From: Shewanella cutis
GTDB lineage: Bacteria; Pseudomonadota; Gammaproteobacteria; Enterobacterales; Shewanellaceae
Direction of reading: 5' to 3'
NCBI RefSeq assembly: GCF_022410515.1
Contig: NZ_JACSDI010000016.1
Coordinates: forward strand, 24,641 to 88,640
Length of the DNA: 64,000 bases
Part shown: piece after piece, positions 18,816 to 27,907 of the stretch
Layout: each line of letters begins with the position of its first letter
Position numbering within the stretch: the stretch's first letter is position 1
Notes under the pieces: model-generated
What the model saw: the letters and a program-made list of their open reading frames with translations, nothing else
What the model was told of the DNA's origin: nothing
The model's database searches: none
Position numbers and translations under genes: made by a program

Positions 18816-20384
18816 TTAATACTTACGCTGTACGCTCTGCTGCCAGAATTGCTGCGAGAGGTGATGAGTTTTGGTAGACAAACGTGATACCTGCTCCCCC
18901 CTTGCCGCGGCATCTTGAGTCTGCTGTAGACTCTGTTGAGCTAAATCGCTGATCACATGGATTGCACGGCTAATCTCTGCCGCCACGGTTGTCTGTTGGG
19001 TCATGGCCGCCGCATTATCATCACTTAAGGAATTGATTCGGGAGATAGAGGACAATAGCTCACCAAAAGCAACGCTGGCATCCTGCGCTAAGGAAACGGA
19101 GCGTTTAACCTGTTCTTGCCCAGCCGTCATCGTTAAGGTCGCTCTTTGGGTACTGTCTTTAAAGCGACTCACAATCAGCTCAATTTGCGATGTCGATTGG
19201 CTGGTGCGGCTCGATAATTGTCTCACCTCGTCGGCAACCACCGCAAAACCCCGGCCGCTTTCCCCTGCCCGCGCCGCTTCAATCGCCGCATTGAGCGCCA
19301 ACAGGTTAGTCTGGTCAGCAATAGCGCGGATAACCTCTAATACTTGATGAATTGCTTGGCTATCTTGCTCTATCGTTTGCACCACATCGGAAAAATGGCT
19401 CACCTGTACACTCAGTTGGTGAATCGCCTCAATGACAGTTTCGAGCCGTGAATGGCCGCGCTGCGCTGCTTCATGGCTGGAGACCATTTCAGATGCAGTG
19501 CGGTGGATATTATCCGTCACCTCAGCAAAACTGGCGCTCATTTGCTCCATCGCCGTCGCCGCCTGTGTGGTTTGTGCGCTCTGACTATCGGCATGTTCCC
19601 AGGTATTGGTGATGGTTTGTTTAAGATTGACACTCTGCTCTTGAATTTCACTGGCTGAATCTGCCATACGGCCCACGACACCACCGATTTCAGAGATTAA
19701 AAATCGTAGAGCAAGATCAATTTTACCGATTTCATCCTGTCTACCGGTATAAATTCCCATAGCCACAGGATCATCAATAATATTAGTGGCAACGCTAACC
19801 AATGCCTGCAAAGGCTGCATCAGCTTGTACCACAAAAACCAAGCTATTAAACCACCCACAAGAGCCGCTAAAAGGGGGGAATAACACGCCAGAGATGCCG
19901 TTGCAGCAATAGCAACAAACATAGCGGTGAGGATTTTCCCCCTAAATCCTAATCGGTCTTTTTTTAATGTCTTAGCTTGTTTACCTTGATTGATTGCCTG
20001 ATAAACCTCTTCTGCTGCCCTGATTTGCTCTGGAGTAGCCTGACGACGAACCGATTGATATTCATGGACTTTACCATCTTCATACACAGGCGCGACATAG
20101 GCATTTACCCAATAATAATTGCCATTTTTGGTCTTATTTTTGACGATCCCCATCCAAGGTTTGCCAGTTTTAATTCTATCCCAAAGCATTTTAAAGGCAG
20201 CGGCAGGCATATCCTCATGGCGCACCATATTGTGTGGACTCCCTTGCAACTCAGCAACGCTATATTCACTTATCTGCGAAAAGGTTTGATTAACGTACTT
20301 AATATTTCCTTTCAGATCGGTCGTAGAGAGAAGTATCGCGTTTTCAGATAGGTGTTTTTCACCTTTTTTTGAATGTGTTTGCAT
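18816..20384 (-). CDS. Aer-type PAS-domain chemoreceptor
   Basis: A 522-residue chemoreceptor for redox or oxygen taxis. An N-terminal PAS domain at about residues 10-115 holds DLKGNIKYVNQTFSQIS, MVRHEDMPAAAFKMLW and NGNYYWVNAYVAPVY, the Aer pattern that binds FAD. Two close hydrophobic segments follow at about 150-190, then a HAMP-like stretch and the signalling domain with DQTNLLALNAAIEAARAGESGRGFAVVADEVR. The ATG at 20384 gives the normal Aer length; the open frame to 20432 would need a TTG start and lacks support. No clear Shine-Dalgarno site precedes the ATG. Confidence 0.92.
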   Translation of the reverse strand: MQTHSKKGEKHLSENAILLSTTDLKGNIKYVNQTFSQISEYSVAELQGSPHNMVRHEDMPAAAFKMLWDRIKTGKPWMGIVKNKTKNGNYYWVNAYVAPVYEDGKVHEYQSVRRQATPEQIRAAEEVYQAINQGKQAKTLKKDRLGFRGKILTAMFVAIAATASLACYSPLLAALVGGLIAWFLWYKLMQPLQALVSVATNIIDDPVAMGIYTGRQDEIGKIDLALRFLISEIGGVVGRMADSASEIQEQSVNLKQTITNTWEHADSQSAQTTQAATAMEQMSASFAEVTDNIHRTASEMVSSHEAAQRGHSRLETVIEAIHQLSVQVSHFSDVVQTIEQDSQAIHQVLEVIRAIADQTNLLALNAAIEAARAGESGRGFAVVADEVRQLSSRTSQSTSQIELIVSRFKDSTQRATLTMTAGQEQVKRSVSLAQDASVAFGELLSSISRINSLSDDNAAAMTQQTTVAAEISRAIHVISDLAQQSLQQTQDAAARGEQVSRLSTKTHHLSQQFWQQSVQRKY

Positions 20385-20617
20385 AGGGATATCGAATTGA
20401 CTCCAAGTGAAAGTTGCACAGGATTTTGCCAAAACGACAGAATACCTACTTTGATTAAGTTCACACTGGAAGCAGAAAATTTAACCAAATACCAAACAAG
20501 TAATATCAATCTCATTAATAAAACCAAACATTTGTGACATATCGCACAGGGTTAATGATAACGCGAGCAAGTCATCAAAATGTGTTGGCTACATTTGTGC
20601 GCAGAGTCAATAAATGC

Positions 20618-20638
20618 AAATGATATTGTTTATCATTT
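20618..20638. promoter_or_regulatory. Fur box
   Basis: The sequence AAATGATATTGTTTATCATT is a near-palindrome close to the Fur consensus GATAATGATAATCATTATC. It lies about 125 bases before the DUF3649 gene, and about 234 bases before the Aer-type gene on the other strand. The iron-related operon to the right is the likely target. Confidence 0.75.
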
Positions 20639-20763
20639 AAATTAAATGCGTTATAATCTTCGGAAAATCGCCAAATACCTCATGACAAAAGCTAATCGCC
20701 TTTAACCATAGCAAGATTGGTATTTGCCTTAACAGATTTAATTGACTGAAATAAATAGCACTT

Positions 20764-21132
20764 ATGTCACAAATCCCAACATCAAATTCACCCATATCAG
20801 CGACAACCGTTCGACCTCTTTCGGGTTATGTTCAAGCCGCCATTCGCTGGATAAAACAAGAGCGAACTCAGTTTGGTTTGCAGGTGTTTGTGCGTGCAAG
20901 TGCCGCCTTGCTAGCGGGCTATGTTGCTGCAGCAACGCTGGCCTGTTTGCTTACCCAAGTGCTACCTATGCCGCGCTTTGAAAGTACTTTAACAGCCAAT
21001 ATGTTGGCTTTTTTATTTTATGCCATCGCCATTATTTATGCTTTTTGTGTTCGTAAAACCTGGCATGCGTGGCGGGATTTGACGTTATTTAGCCTCCTGT
21101 GTTTTGCTCTGCTTAAGGTGTGTGGACAGTAA
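20764..21132 (+). CDS. DUF3649 family small membrane protein, iron-uptake associated
   Basis: A 122-residue inner-membrane protein with a soluble N-terminus and about three hydrophobic helices (residues 45-67, 78-96 and 103-118), including FVRASAALLAGYVAAATLACLL. The family DUF3649 is known mainly from operons with a PepSY transmembrane protein and a DUF3325 protein near siderophore receptors, which is the layout here. No biochemical function is established. It is first in the operon behind the Fur box. It ends two bases before the PepSY gene. Confidence 0.8.
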   Translation: MSQIPTSNSPISATTVRPLSGYVQAAIRWIKQERTQFGLQVFVRASAALLAGYVAAATLACLLTQVLPMPRFESTLTANMLAFLFYAIAIIYAFCVRKTWHAWRDLTLFSLLCFALLKVCGQ

Positions 21133-21133
21133 G

Positions 21134-22816
21134 ATGAAAGAAACTTTTTTTAGAACCTTATCTTGGCTCCATACTTGGGCGGGTTTGCTCGTTTGCTGGG
21201 TATTATTGCTGATCTTCTTTGCTGGCAGCTTGAGCTATTTCCGCCATGAAATCAGCCTATGGGCTGAGCCAGAACTTCACCGCGGCGCATTTCAAGACTA
21301 TCAAGCAAACCAAGTAGTCAGCCAGCTTGATAAAGGTCAAGATTATATCGAGAGCCACTCTCCCGCAGAGGCACAACGCTGGTTGATTAACTTTCCGACA
21401 CAGCGCAACCCAATGCTCAATTTTGCTTGGCAACTGCCCCCCGAAAAAGGCCAACGACGTGGCAAAATCGAGCAACATACCGCGCTTGCGGATGGCAGCG
21501 ACATGATTACCCATGTGCGTGACAGCCGCGGCGGCGACTTCTTCTATCGCTTACATTTCGACCTACATTATATGCCAGCCATTACTGCGCGCTATATTGT
21601 GGGTGTTTGTACTATGTTTATGTTGATCGCCCTGATCAGCGGTATCGTTATCCATAAGCGTATCTTTAAAGATCTGTTTAGTTTTCGTCAAAACAAGGGC
21701 GCCCGCTCTTGGCTAGATGCACATAATGTCAGCTCTGTGATTGCTCTGCCCTATCATCTGATGATTACCTATACTGGCCTCATTACCTTAATGCTGATCT
21801 ACATTCCCTGGACGGTAACTACAGCCTATCCCGAGGATAATCAAGCATTTTCAAAAGAACTCAATCCGGCAAGACAAACTGAAAAAGCCTCTGGTATCAG
21901 CGCGCAGCAAGTTCGACTAAGCCAATTATTACCTCAAGTTCAAGTCCAATGGGGTGATGCACCGATTAAGCAGGTGATGGTTTCAAATCCCAAAGATCAA
22001 AATAGCCAAGTCACGTTTTACCAAAACACCGGCAAAGACGTGACAGATGAATCGACACTCTTAGTATTCAGCGGCGTCACGGGAGAACTCAAATATGCCA
22101 GCCCCCATGAGGTATCAGGTGCCGTTGTCACCTACGATACGATGATGTCGCTACATACAGCACGTTTTGCCGCGCCGCTACTGCGCATTTTATTCTTTTT
22201 CTGTGGCTTACTCGGCTGCGCCATGGTAGCAACCGGCACCTTAATGTGGGCGATTCGTTTGCGTCAAAAACAGCAAAAAACGATAGAAAAAGGAGAGAAA
22301 GTCGGCCTAGGTCTACGCTTAGTCGAAGGGTTAAACTTTATGTTTATCTTGGGCTTGCCATTGGGCGCCGTAGCATTTTGCTATGCAAATCGTCTCTTGC
22401 CTGCCGATTTTGCAACCCGTTCAGCATGGGAAGTGCACAGCTTTTTTATCGCCCTTTGCGCCATGGGTATATGGGCATTTATCGGACGAAGCAGACGCCA
22501 TTGGCAAGTCGCTCTCATGCTGATTGGCGCACTCTATTGTGCACTGCCTATCCTCAATGCCTTCACATCGCCAAGCCACTTTATTGATAATATCCAGTCT
22601 CAACAATGGGCTTTGGTTGGTTTTGATGTGTTTGCGGCTTTATTTGGCGGCGCCATGCTTTTTGCGAGCACCAAACTCTCTGTGATGGTGAAAACACTTC
22701 AAAAACCGAATCGAAAAAATGTCGCTTCGGATAAAAAAGTCATCCCAAAATCGCTAGATACCCGTTACGCCACCAAACTTGCCACATCATCTCCCTTGGA
22801 GGAAGTAAAATCATGA
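21134..22816 (+). CDS. PepSY-associated transmembrane protein (PiuB-like)
   Basis: A 560-residue inner-membrane protein of the PepSY_TM family, thought to take part in reductive iron release from siderophores or in transfer of electrons across the membrane. The first helix has LSWLHTWAGLLVCW with the conserved histidine, a large periplasmic part follows, then helices near residues 150-180 and 195-230. MSLHTARFAAPLLRILFF at about 338-355 carries another conserved histidine. Several more helices fill the C-terminal third. ATG at 21134 is chosen because it follows the upstream stop directly and restores the normal N-terminus; the frame is open to 21104. Confidence 0.88.
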   Translation: MKETFFRTLSWLHTWAGLLVCWVLLLIFFAGSLSYFRHEISLWAEPELHRGAFQDYQANQVVSQLDKGQDYIESHSPAEAQRWLINFPTQRNPMLNFAWQLPPEKGQRRGKIEQHTALADGSDMITHVRDSRGGDFFYRLHFDLHYMPAITARYIVGVCTMFMLIALISGIVIHKRIFKDLFSFRQNKGARSWLDAHNVSSVIALPYHLMITYTGLITLMLIYIPWTVTTAYPEDNQAFSKELNPARQTEKASGISAQQVRLSQLLPQVQVQWGDAPIKQVMVSNPKDQNSQVTFYQNTGKDVTDESTLLVFSGVTGELKYASPHEVSGAVVTYDTMMSLHTARFAAPLLRILFFFCGLLGCAMVATGTLMWAIRLRQKQQKTIEKGEKVGLGLRLVEGLNFMFILGLPLGAVAFCYANRLLPADFATRSAWEVHSFFIALCAMGIWAFIGRSRRHWQVALMLIGALYCALPILNAFTSPSHFIDNIQSQQWALVGFDVFAALFGGAMLFASTKLSVMVKTLQKPNRKNVASDKKVIPKSLDTRYATKLATSSPLEEVKS

Positions 22817-23166
22817 TGCCAGCATTTATCCCCGTCCTTGGTATTTTAGGGCTAAGCTATCTTTCCCTCGCACTGTTTGCTTTAGCAAAGTTTGGTCATT
22901 TTAAGGATGTGTTTAAACGCCCGCCTTCACAGTGGCAAAGTCGTCTTCTGACCCTATTTGCCTGGCTGTTACTGATCATAAGTTTAAGTACCTGCGCCCA
23001 CGGGCAAGGCTGGACCTATGGCAGTATTCTGTTTATGGGAATTATCTCCCTTGCGGCTATGTTGGTGATTTTGACTTTGAGTTATAGCCCTCGTCATCTG
23101 CCCGTCGGCATAGTGACCAGCAGTGTATTGACTGGCACCTTATTACTAAGCGGTGGAATACAATAA
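22813..23166 (+). CDS. DUF3325 family small membrane protein
   Basis: A 117-residue hydrophobic protein with about four predicted helices and no soluble domain. The DUF3325 family is the usual third member of DUF3649-PepSY-DUF3325 operons linked to iron acquisition. Its ATG overlaps the PepSY stop codon (ATGA), a sign of translational coupling; a second ATG one codon on is possible. GGAGGAAG lies about ten bases upstream within the PepSY gene. No function is known. Confidence 0.78.
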   Translation: MMPAFIPVLGILGLSYLSLALFALAKFGHFKDVFKRPPSQWQSRLLTLFAWLLLIISLSTCAHGQGWTYGSILFMGIISLAAMLVILTLSYSPRHLPVGIVTSSVLTGTLLLSGGIQ

Positions 23167-23279
23167 GTATTAAAACAGATTATCTATCAAACTGGGCGCA
23201 CTAAACTGTGCGCACCATGCTGGAGAAGTCTTTTTAGCTAAGTTATAGTGCCCTCATGTCCTGCAATGAGGAGAAAACT

Positions 23280-23717
23280 ATGGGCTTTAATTTAACGGTA
23301 AATTGGCAAACTTCGCCTGCCGAAGAAGGCGAATTTTGCCGCGATCACAGCATTACCTTTGGCAGCGGCCAAACGATTCATGCCTCTTCAGCCCCTGAAT
23401 ACAAGGGTAATGAACACTTTGTCAACCCAGAAGAAAGCCTGCTCGCAGCCCTCTCGTCCTGCCATATGCTAACCTTTCTCGCAATTGCTCACCTTAAGCG
23501 CCTTCCTGTTGCATCCTATGTCGATGAAGCCTCGGCTGAACTAGGAAAAAATGAAGCGGGTAAGCTCGCCATCACGAAAATGATTTTAAATCCTAAGATA
23601 GTCTTTGCAGATGGTGTAGAAGTCACACAAGAAACCCTTGAGAAAATTCACGAAAAAGCTCATGCAAACTGTTTTATTGCCAATACCTTAGCCACAGATA
23701 TTCAAATTAAGTTTTAA
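23280..23717 (+). CDS. OsmC/Ohr family peroxide-protection protein
   Basis: A 145-residue thiol peroxidase-fold protein. The two redox cysteines are in ALSSCHMLTFLA at about residue 60 and HANCFIANTL near 132, as in OsmC-family members that reduce organic hydroperoxides. It belongs to the shorter OsmC branch rather than classic Ohr. The start at 23280 has AGGAG eight bases upstream; the frame is open to 23256. It follows the iron operon after 113 bases and ends in a strong hairpin. Confidence 0.87.
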   Translation: MGFNLTVNWQTSPAEEGEFCRDHSITFGSGQTIHASSAPEYKGNEHFVNPEESLLAALSSCHMLTFLAIAHLKRLPVASYVDEASAELGKNEAGKLAITKMILNPKIVFADGVEVTQETLEKIHEKAHANCFIANTLATDIQIKF

Positions 23718-23723
23718 TCCTTT

Positions 23724-23751
23724 GGGCAAGTTCATGCAGATGAACTTGCCC
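23724..23751 (+). terminator. strong hairpin after the OsmC gene
   Basis: Twelve-base perfect arms (GGGCAAGTTCAT / ATGAACTTGCCC) around a GCAG loop, seven bases after the stop. It lacks a clean T-run, so it could be a processing or stabilising hairpin as well as a terminator. Confidence 0.6.
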
Positions 23752-23858
23752 GATGCCCCTCTGTATCGCTCTTTCATTTCATCACACTCATTCAGCTTAA
23801 ATCTAGTTACGTTACTGTATGCCAAACTTAAGTAACACCATTACGAGTGAGGTCAATC

Positions 23859-24286
23859 ATGCAGATCCAATTCTATAGCAGTAATTCGATGCCATATGAC
23901 AAGCATATCGATGCCCGCAGGATCGACGCCAAACGTCACTAATCCCGCTTCGTCTAAGCCCACCATAGTGACGCTTTCCTATGAGGCCAAAGAACTGACA
24001 CGGGTTGCCCCTATTCCACAACCGAATACGCCAGAAATTGGTAATATAAAGGCTGGCGTGGAGCAATACACCAATATCCAAGCCGCAAAGATGAAATCTC
24101 AGGTTGCTTCGGATATGACCAGTATCGCTATGGGAACCAACGAGGGGATTTCTGCACCTACGACCGACGATGAGCCACAGTGACTCAGTAAGGGAAGCAA
24201 CAGTGGCGCAAATGGCGAACCAACAACAGGTCAGTACCATGCAAGCTTATGTTGATGCCAGTGAGAGTATTAATGAGTGGGCATAA
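23859..24286 (+). pseudogene. small conserved hypothetical gene broken into three reading frames
   Basis: Coding signal passes through all three frames in one direction. Frame A starts at ATG 23859 and reads MQIQFYSSNSMPYDKHIDA before stopping. Frame B then reads AGSTPNVTNPASSKPTIVTLS and continues through QYTNIQAAKMKSQVASDMTS to a stop at 24183. Frame C then reads SDSVREATVAQMANQQQ and AYVDASESINEWA to TAA at 24284-24286. Joined, they would give one protein of about 140 residues, Gln/Ala-rich and helical at the end. Two frame changes, each of the same sense, break it near 23915-23930 and 24160-24175. I do not recognise a function. Sequencing error is possible but two errors in one small gene would be unusual. 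Confidence 0.7.
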
Positions 24287-24289
24287 AAA

Positions 24290-24324
24290 TGGGCGCTGTC
24301 TTGGGAACTACCAGACAACGCCCA
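24290..24324 (+). terminator. hairpin after the broken gene
   Basis: Arms TGGGCGCTGTCTTGG and CCAGACAACGCCCA pair with one mismatch and one bulge, just after the TAA at 24286. No T-run follows. Its preservation suggests it ended the once-intact gene. Confidence 0.5.
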
Positions 24325-24389
24325 AACATTGAACAGGTTCAGCTTATCTGAATTAACTTAAATTTCAGTTAAATTCATTGTAAAGCTAG

Positions 24390-27300
24390 CTACTTAGCTT
24401 TTATATCTTCTGCCATACCTTTAGCTGGCATTGGTTGCGCCTTCAATGCAGGAATCGGCTGCTTAATTAACTCATCCTTCAGATAACTAATGGCGGTTTC
24501 AAGCTGTGCATCTTGGCCATTAAAAGTGGCAAAAGGTAAGTTATCAACCTCAATATCCGGCGTCACACCATGTCCCTCAAGAATCCAGCGTCCATCCATG
24601 GCATATTGTGGATATTCAGCAACTCGCGCCATCCCTTTATCGGTTAAGGTATTACGACCCGATAGCCATACACCCGCCCCGGCAGTTTGTTTACCGATCA
24701 GCGGTGCAATTCCTAGTGCCTTGATCCCCGCAGAGAAAGTTTCACCATCAGAGTAGGTCAGCTCGTCCGTTAACACCACTAAATGTCCACGGAAGGTTTG
24801 CTGCATATTGGTATTGGGCGTGCCATGGGTTGGCTGCCAGAAAGCCCAAGCTCGGCGTAATAATTTTTCGATGATCCAGCTATCAATATTACCGCCGCGG
24901 TTACGACGCACGTCGATAATCAAACCGTCTTTATCATAGTTGGTGTAAAACTCACGGGCAAAACTCTCAATATCGCCGCCGCCCATGGCGTATAAGTGCA
25001 GGTAACCAATCTTACCCTTACTCGCCTCAGTCACAACGCTAGCATTATGGTTGACCCAATCTAAATAACGTAATTGACTATCGACCATAGTACTGACTGG
25101 CATCACCACGGTTTTATGGCTTTTGCTATCGCGTTCAAGCTCAAGTAACACCTGTTTATCTTGCTGATTACGCAGTAAACGCGTCACGTCAGCAACATTG
25201 GTCACTGGTGTACCATTAATGGCAAGCAACAGATCGCCCTCTTTGGCATCGACCTCGATACGGCTAAGGGGTGAAGCTTGGCTCGGCAGTTCGGGATCAT
25301 TACGATAAATATGGGCAATTTTCACCCCATCGCTGGTTTGTTGCAGCCGCGCGCCTAAACTCGCCCCTTTCGCTGCATCAGGATCTTTAGGCAAATCACC
25401 GCCACGCACTTGCGAGTGCAGTGAATCTAACTCGCCCATCATCTGCATAAAGATGTCATTTAATTCATTACGGTCAGTTAAGCGATCGAGCAGTGGTTGA
25501 TACTTGGCCTTAGTCGCCTGCCAATCGAGGCCGCGCATATTTTTGTCAAAGAAGGAATCACGATGCATTAACCATGCATCTTCAAACATTTGTTGCCACT
25601 CTAAGGTTGGCGAAATCGCTAATTGCCACTGGTCAGTCTGCACCTTGGCATTGTCGGTATCGCCAAGTTTGTCGCCCGCATCGACAATCAACAGCGACTT
25701 TTCATTGCTTTTTTTGCGCAATAACAGCTTTTTACCGTCAGCAGAGACTCCATAGTTAGCCACGTCTTCAGCAAACACCTCAGCTTTAGGGCGCAGCTCG
25801 GTAAACTTAATCGTCATCAGATTAGGTTGACTTTCATCACCAATCGCTTGATCGAGCACATAGAGACGATCGTCAATAACAGATAACTGGCTGTAATTGC
25901 CCGAATCCACCGGGACTTGCCATAGACGCTCACTTATCCCCGCCCAATCAATTTTTACGGGAGTCGATTTATCCTTCGCTTCGGCTTTTGCAGTCGTTTT
26001 TGCCGTCAACTCCGTTGGTTTGCTGAAGGGGAACTTGGCATTTTTCACTAAAGAAATCGCAAAAATCTGGCTACGTTTATCAAAAACGGGCCCCATATTG
26101 CGATCCCCCCAAGGCGAGCTTGGGGTTGCGGTAAACTGGCGATTAGAAAGGAAATATAACCACTGGCCATCGCGGCTAAAGGTCGGCGAATAGGATTCAT
26201 ATTTATCGCTGGTGAGCGCTTGTGCCTTACTTTCATCCACCGAATAAAGCACGACTTGTGGCCTTTGCTTACCGATTTCAGATTTAGTGAGTGCGATAAA
26301 ACGGCTGTCGCCGGACCAACGGATATCGGCATAGGGGCCAAGGCCTTCACCATGACTAATGATTTTTTGGTTAGTATTTTTCTTTAAGTCCAGCAGCCAC
26401 ACATTACCGTCGTTATCATCGTGGGCAAGATAGCGACCATCGTTGGATAAACTCAGCGACATTCTTAAGGTGTGGCCATCCTTGGTCAACTGTTTAGCAC
26501 CACTGGTTCCATCAGCAGGAAATTGCCAAACTTCCTGCTGGCCAGTCATATCGCTGATGGCATAAACCGATTTACCATCCTGACTCAGGATGGCATTTCG
26601 TACTCTGTAAGTACCAGGAAGCGCCACTTGCACTAAACGTGAACCATCAATCCCCGCAATCGCCACATGGCTACGGGCGGTAATAACGACTTTATCGCCA
26701 GCGGGGGCAAGGTTAGCGGAGGTGGCATAATCCATAGGATCTTTTACCCAATGTTCGCGGCGCTGGGCAAAATCTGAAATTAATTCAATGTTTAATAAAG
26801 AATCTTTAGCAGAGGCGATATCAAAAATATGAATATCCGCCCCGAGTTGAAAGACCACTTTACCTTGATCCATGCGCGCCCCGCGCATTTGCCACTCTTT
26901 ATATTGGGTTAGCTGTTGAGCATCACTGCCATCTAGGGCCATTGACCAGAGATTGTCGTTACCATCGCTATCGCTAATAAAATAGAGTCGGTCCTGCCAT
27001 AGCATCGGCTGGCGGACCGAGCCTTGGTGCTGTCCACTGAGTAACTGCGCCTCGTCTTTACCACCCAGTTTAAAGCGCCATAATTCACCCTTAGCGCCGC
27101 CGCGATATACCTTTGCATTATCGCCCGTCACCTGCAGGCCGAAACGGGTAAAATAGACATACTGATTATTAGCATCGACCACCCCTTCTACCGCATCGGC
27201 CAAGGGCAGATCGGTTGTGGTTAAACTCTCGGGATTAACAAGACGCAACATCCAATTATTCGCGGGACCAAAACCCGCGTCGGTGGAATAAAGCACTTCT

Positions 27301-27674
27301 CCCTTAGAGGTCCACCCTTGCACTCGCACTCGGCTATTCTCAAAACTCACTCGTTTTGCGACACCGCCAGTCACGGGAATAACATAAACCTCACTCGCCC
27401 CTTCGTAATTCGCCACATAGGCCACCCATTTGCCATCGGCAGAAATCGCCGCGCCGAGTTCTTCAGCAGGTAAAGTGGTCAACCGCGTTGCCGCCTTTTG
27501 GCCAAGGGTTTGCGTCCAAAGATCCCCTTCAGCCGTAAACACTAAGGTCTGGTCATGTAAAGCCGGAGCGCGGTAATAACCTTGATTGCTAGTCGATTGT
27601 GCTGCGAACACTTGAGCTGCAGACAAAGTGCCGAGGGCGAGCATGCAGCAGGCAACTGAGTGACGAAGTTTCAT
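24390..27674 (-). CDS. tricorn-like S41 protease, exported
   Basis: A 1,094-residue protease related to archaeal tricorn. A signal peptide with cleavage near AQVFAAQ opens the chain. Residues about 30-590 form TolB/WD-like propeller repeats such as ISADGKWVAYVAN, LSNDGRYLAHDDNDGN and FSRDGQWLYFLSN. A helical core domain with GELDSLHSQVRGGD supplies the catalytic histidine. A PDZ-like region with EGDLLLAINGTPVTNVADV follows, and the C-terminal S41 domain holds LIIDVRRNRGGNIDSW and the nucleophile serine at about 974 in TYSDGETFSAG. The catalytic set looks intact. It probably degrades peptides in the periplasm. It stands alone. Confidence 0.92.
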   Translation of the reverse strand: MKLRHSVACCMLALGTLSAAQVFAAQSTSNQGYYRAPALHDQTLVFTAEGDLWTQTLGQKAATRLTTLPAEELGAAISADGKWVAYVANYEGASEVYVIPVTGGVAKRVSFENSRVRVQGWTSKGEVLYSTDAGFGPANNWMLRLVNPESLTTTDLPLADAVEGVVDANNQYVYFTRFGLQVTGDNAKVYRGGAKGELWRFKLGGKDEAQLLSGQHQGSVRQPMLWQDRLYFISDSDGNDNLWSMALDGSDAQQLTQYKEWQMRGARMDQGKVVFQLGADIHIFDIASAKDSLLNIELISDFAQRREHWVKDPMDYATSANLAPAGDKVVITARSHVAIAGIDGSRLVQVALPGTYRVRNAILSQDGKSVYAISDMTGQQEVWQFPADGTSGAKQLTKDGHTLRMSLSLSNDGRYLAHDDNDGNVWLLDLKKNTNQKIISHGEGLGPYADIRWSGDSRFIALTKSEIGKQRPQVVLYSVDESKAQALTSDKYESYSPTFSRDGQWLYFLSNRQFTATPSSPWGDRNMGPVFDKRSQIFAISLVKNAKFPFSKPTELTAKTTAKAEAKDKSTPVKIDWAGISERLWQVPVDSGNYSQLSVIDDRLYVLDQAIGDESQPNLMTIKFTELRPKAEVFAEDVANYGVSADGKKLLLRKKSNEKSLLIVDAGDKLGDTDNAKVQTDQWQLAISPTLEWQQMFEDAWLMHRDSFFDKNMRGLDWQATKAKYQPLLDRLTDRNELNDIFMQMMGELDSLHSQVRGGDLPKDPDAAKGASLGARLQQTSDGVKIAHIYRNDPELPSQASPLSRIEVDAKEGDLLLAINGTPVTNVADVTRLLRNQQDKQVLLELERDSKSHKTVVMPVSTMVDSQLRYLDWVNHNASVVTEASKGKIGYLHLYAMGGGDIESFAREFYTNYDKDGLIIDVRRNRGGNIDSWIIEKLLRRAWAFWQPTHGTPNTNMQQTFRGHLVVLTDELTYSDGETFSAGIKALGIAPLIGKQTAGAGVWLSGRNTLTDKGMARVAEYPQYAMDGRWILEGHGVTPDIEVDNLPFATFNGQDAQLETAISYLKDELIKQPIPALKAQPMPAKGMAEDIKAK

Positions 27675-27845
27675 GTGTAGTCTCTATCCTATTGTTATTG
27701 TTAGCAATGGACTTTCAAGTGGGCATAATTTACCAACAATAGCCCAAAGTCTGACAAAATAATTCAACAAACTAACAGAAATTGATAGAGAGAGCAGTAA
27801 CTTAAGATAAGAGAAGTTTTAGCAAATGTGTCATTGCGATTTGGC

Positions 27846-27870
27846 CAAAAGGAGCCAAGCGACTCCTTTA
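27846..27870 (-). terminator. terminator of the thr operon
   Basis: Stem AAAGGAG / CTCCTTT with an inner partial pairing and a short T-run on the minus strand, about 38 bases after the thrC stop codon. Confidence 0.6.
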
Positions 27871-27907
27871 GTATTACAACCAGATAATCTTTAAGGCGTT
27901 AACAAGT

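Noticed and set aside
23857..24240. 127-codon minus-strand frame over the broken small gene
   Set aside because: The plus strand carries the coding signal in three frames, with start and hairpin; the minus frame has Cys/Arg/Trp-rich, non-natural composition.
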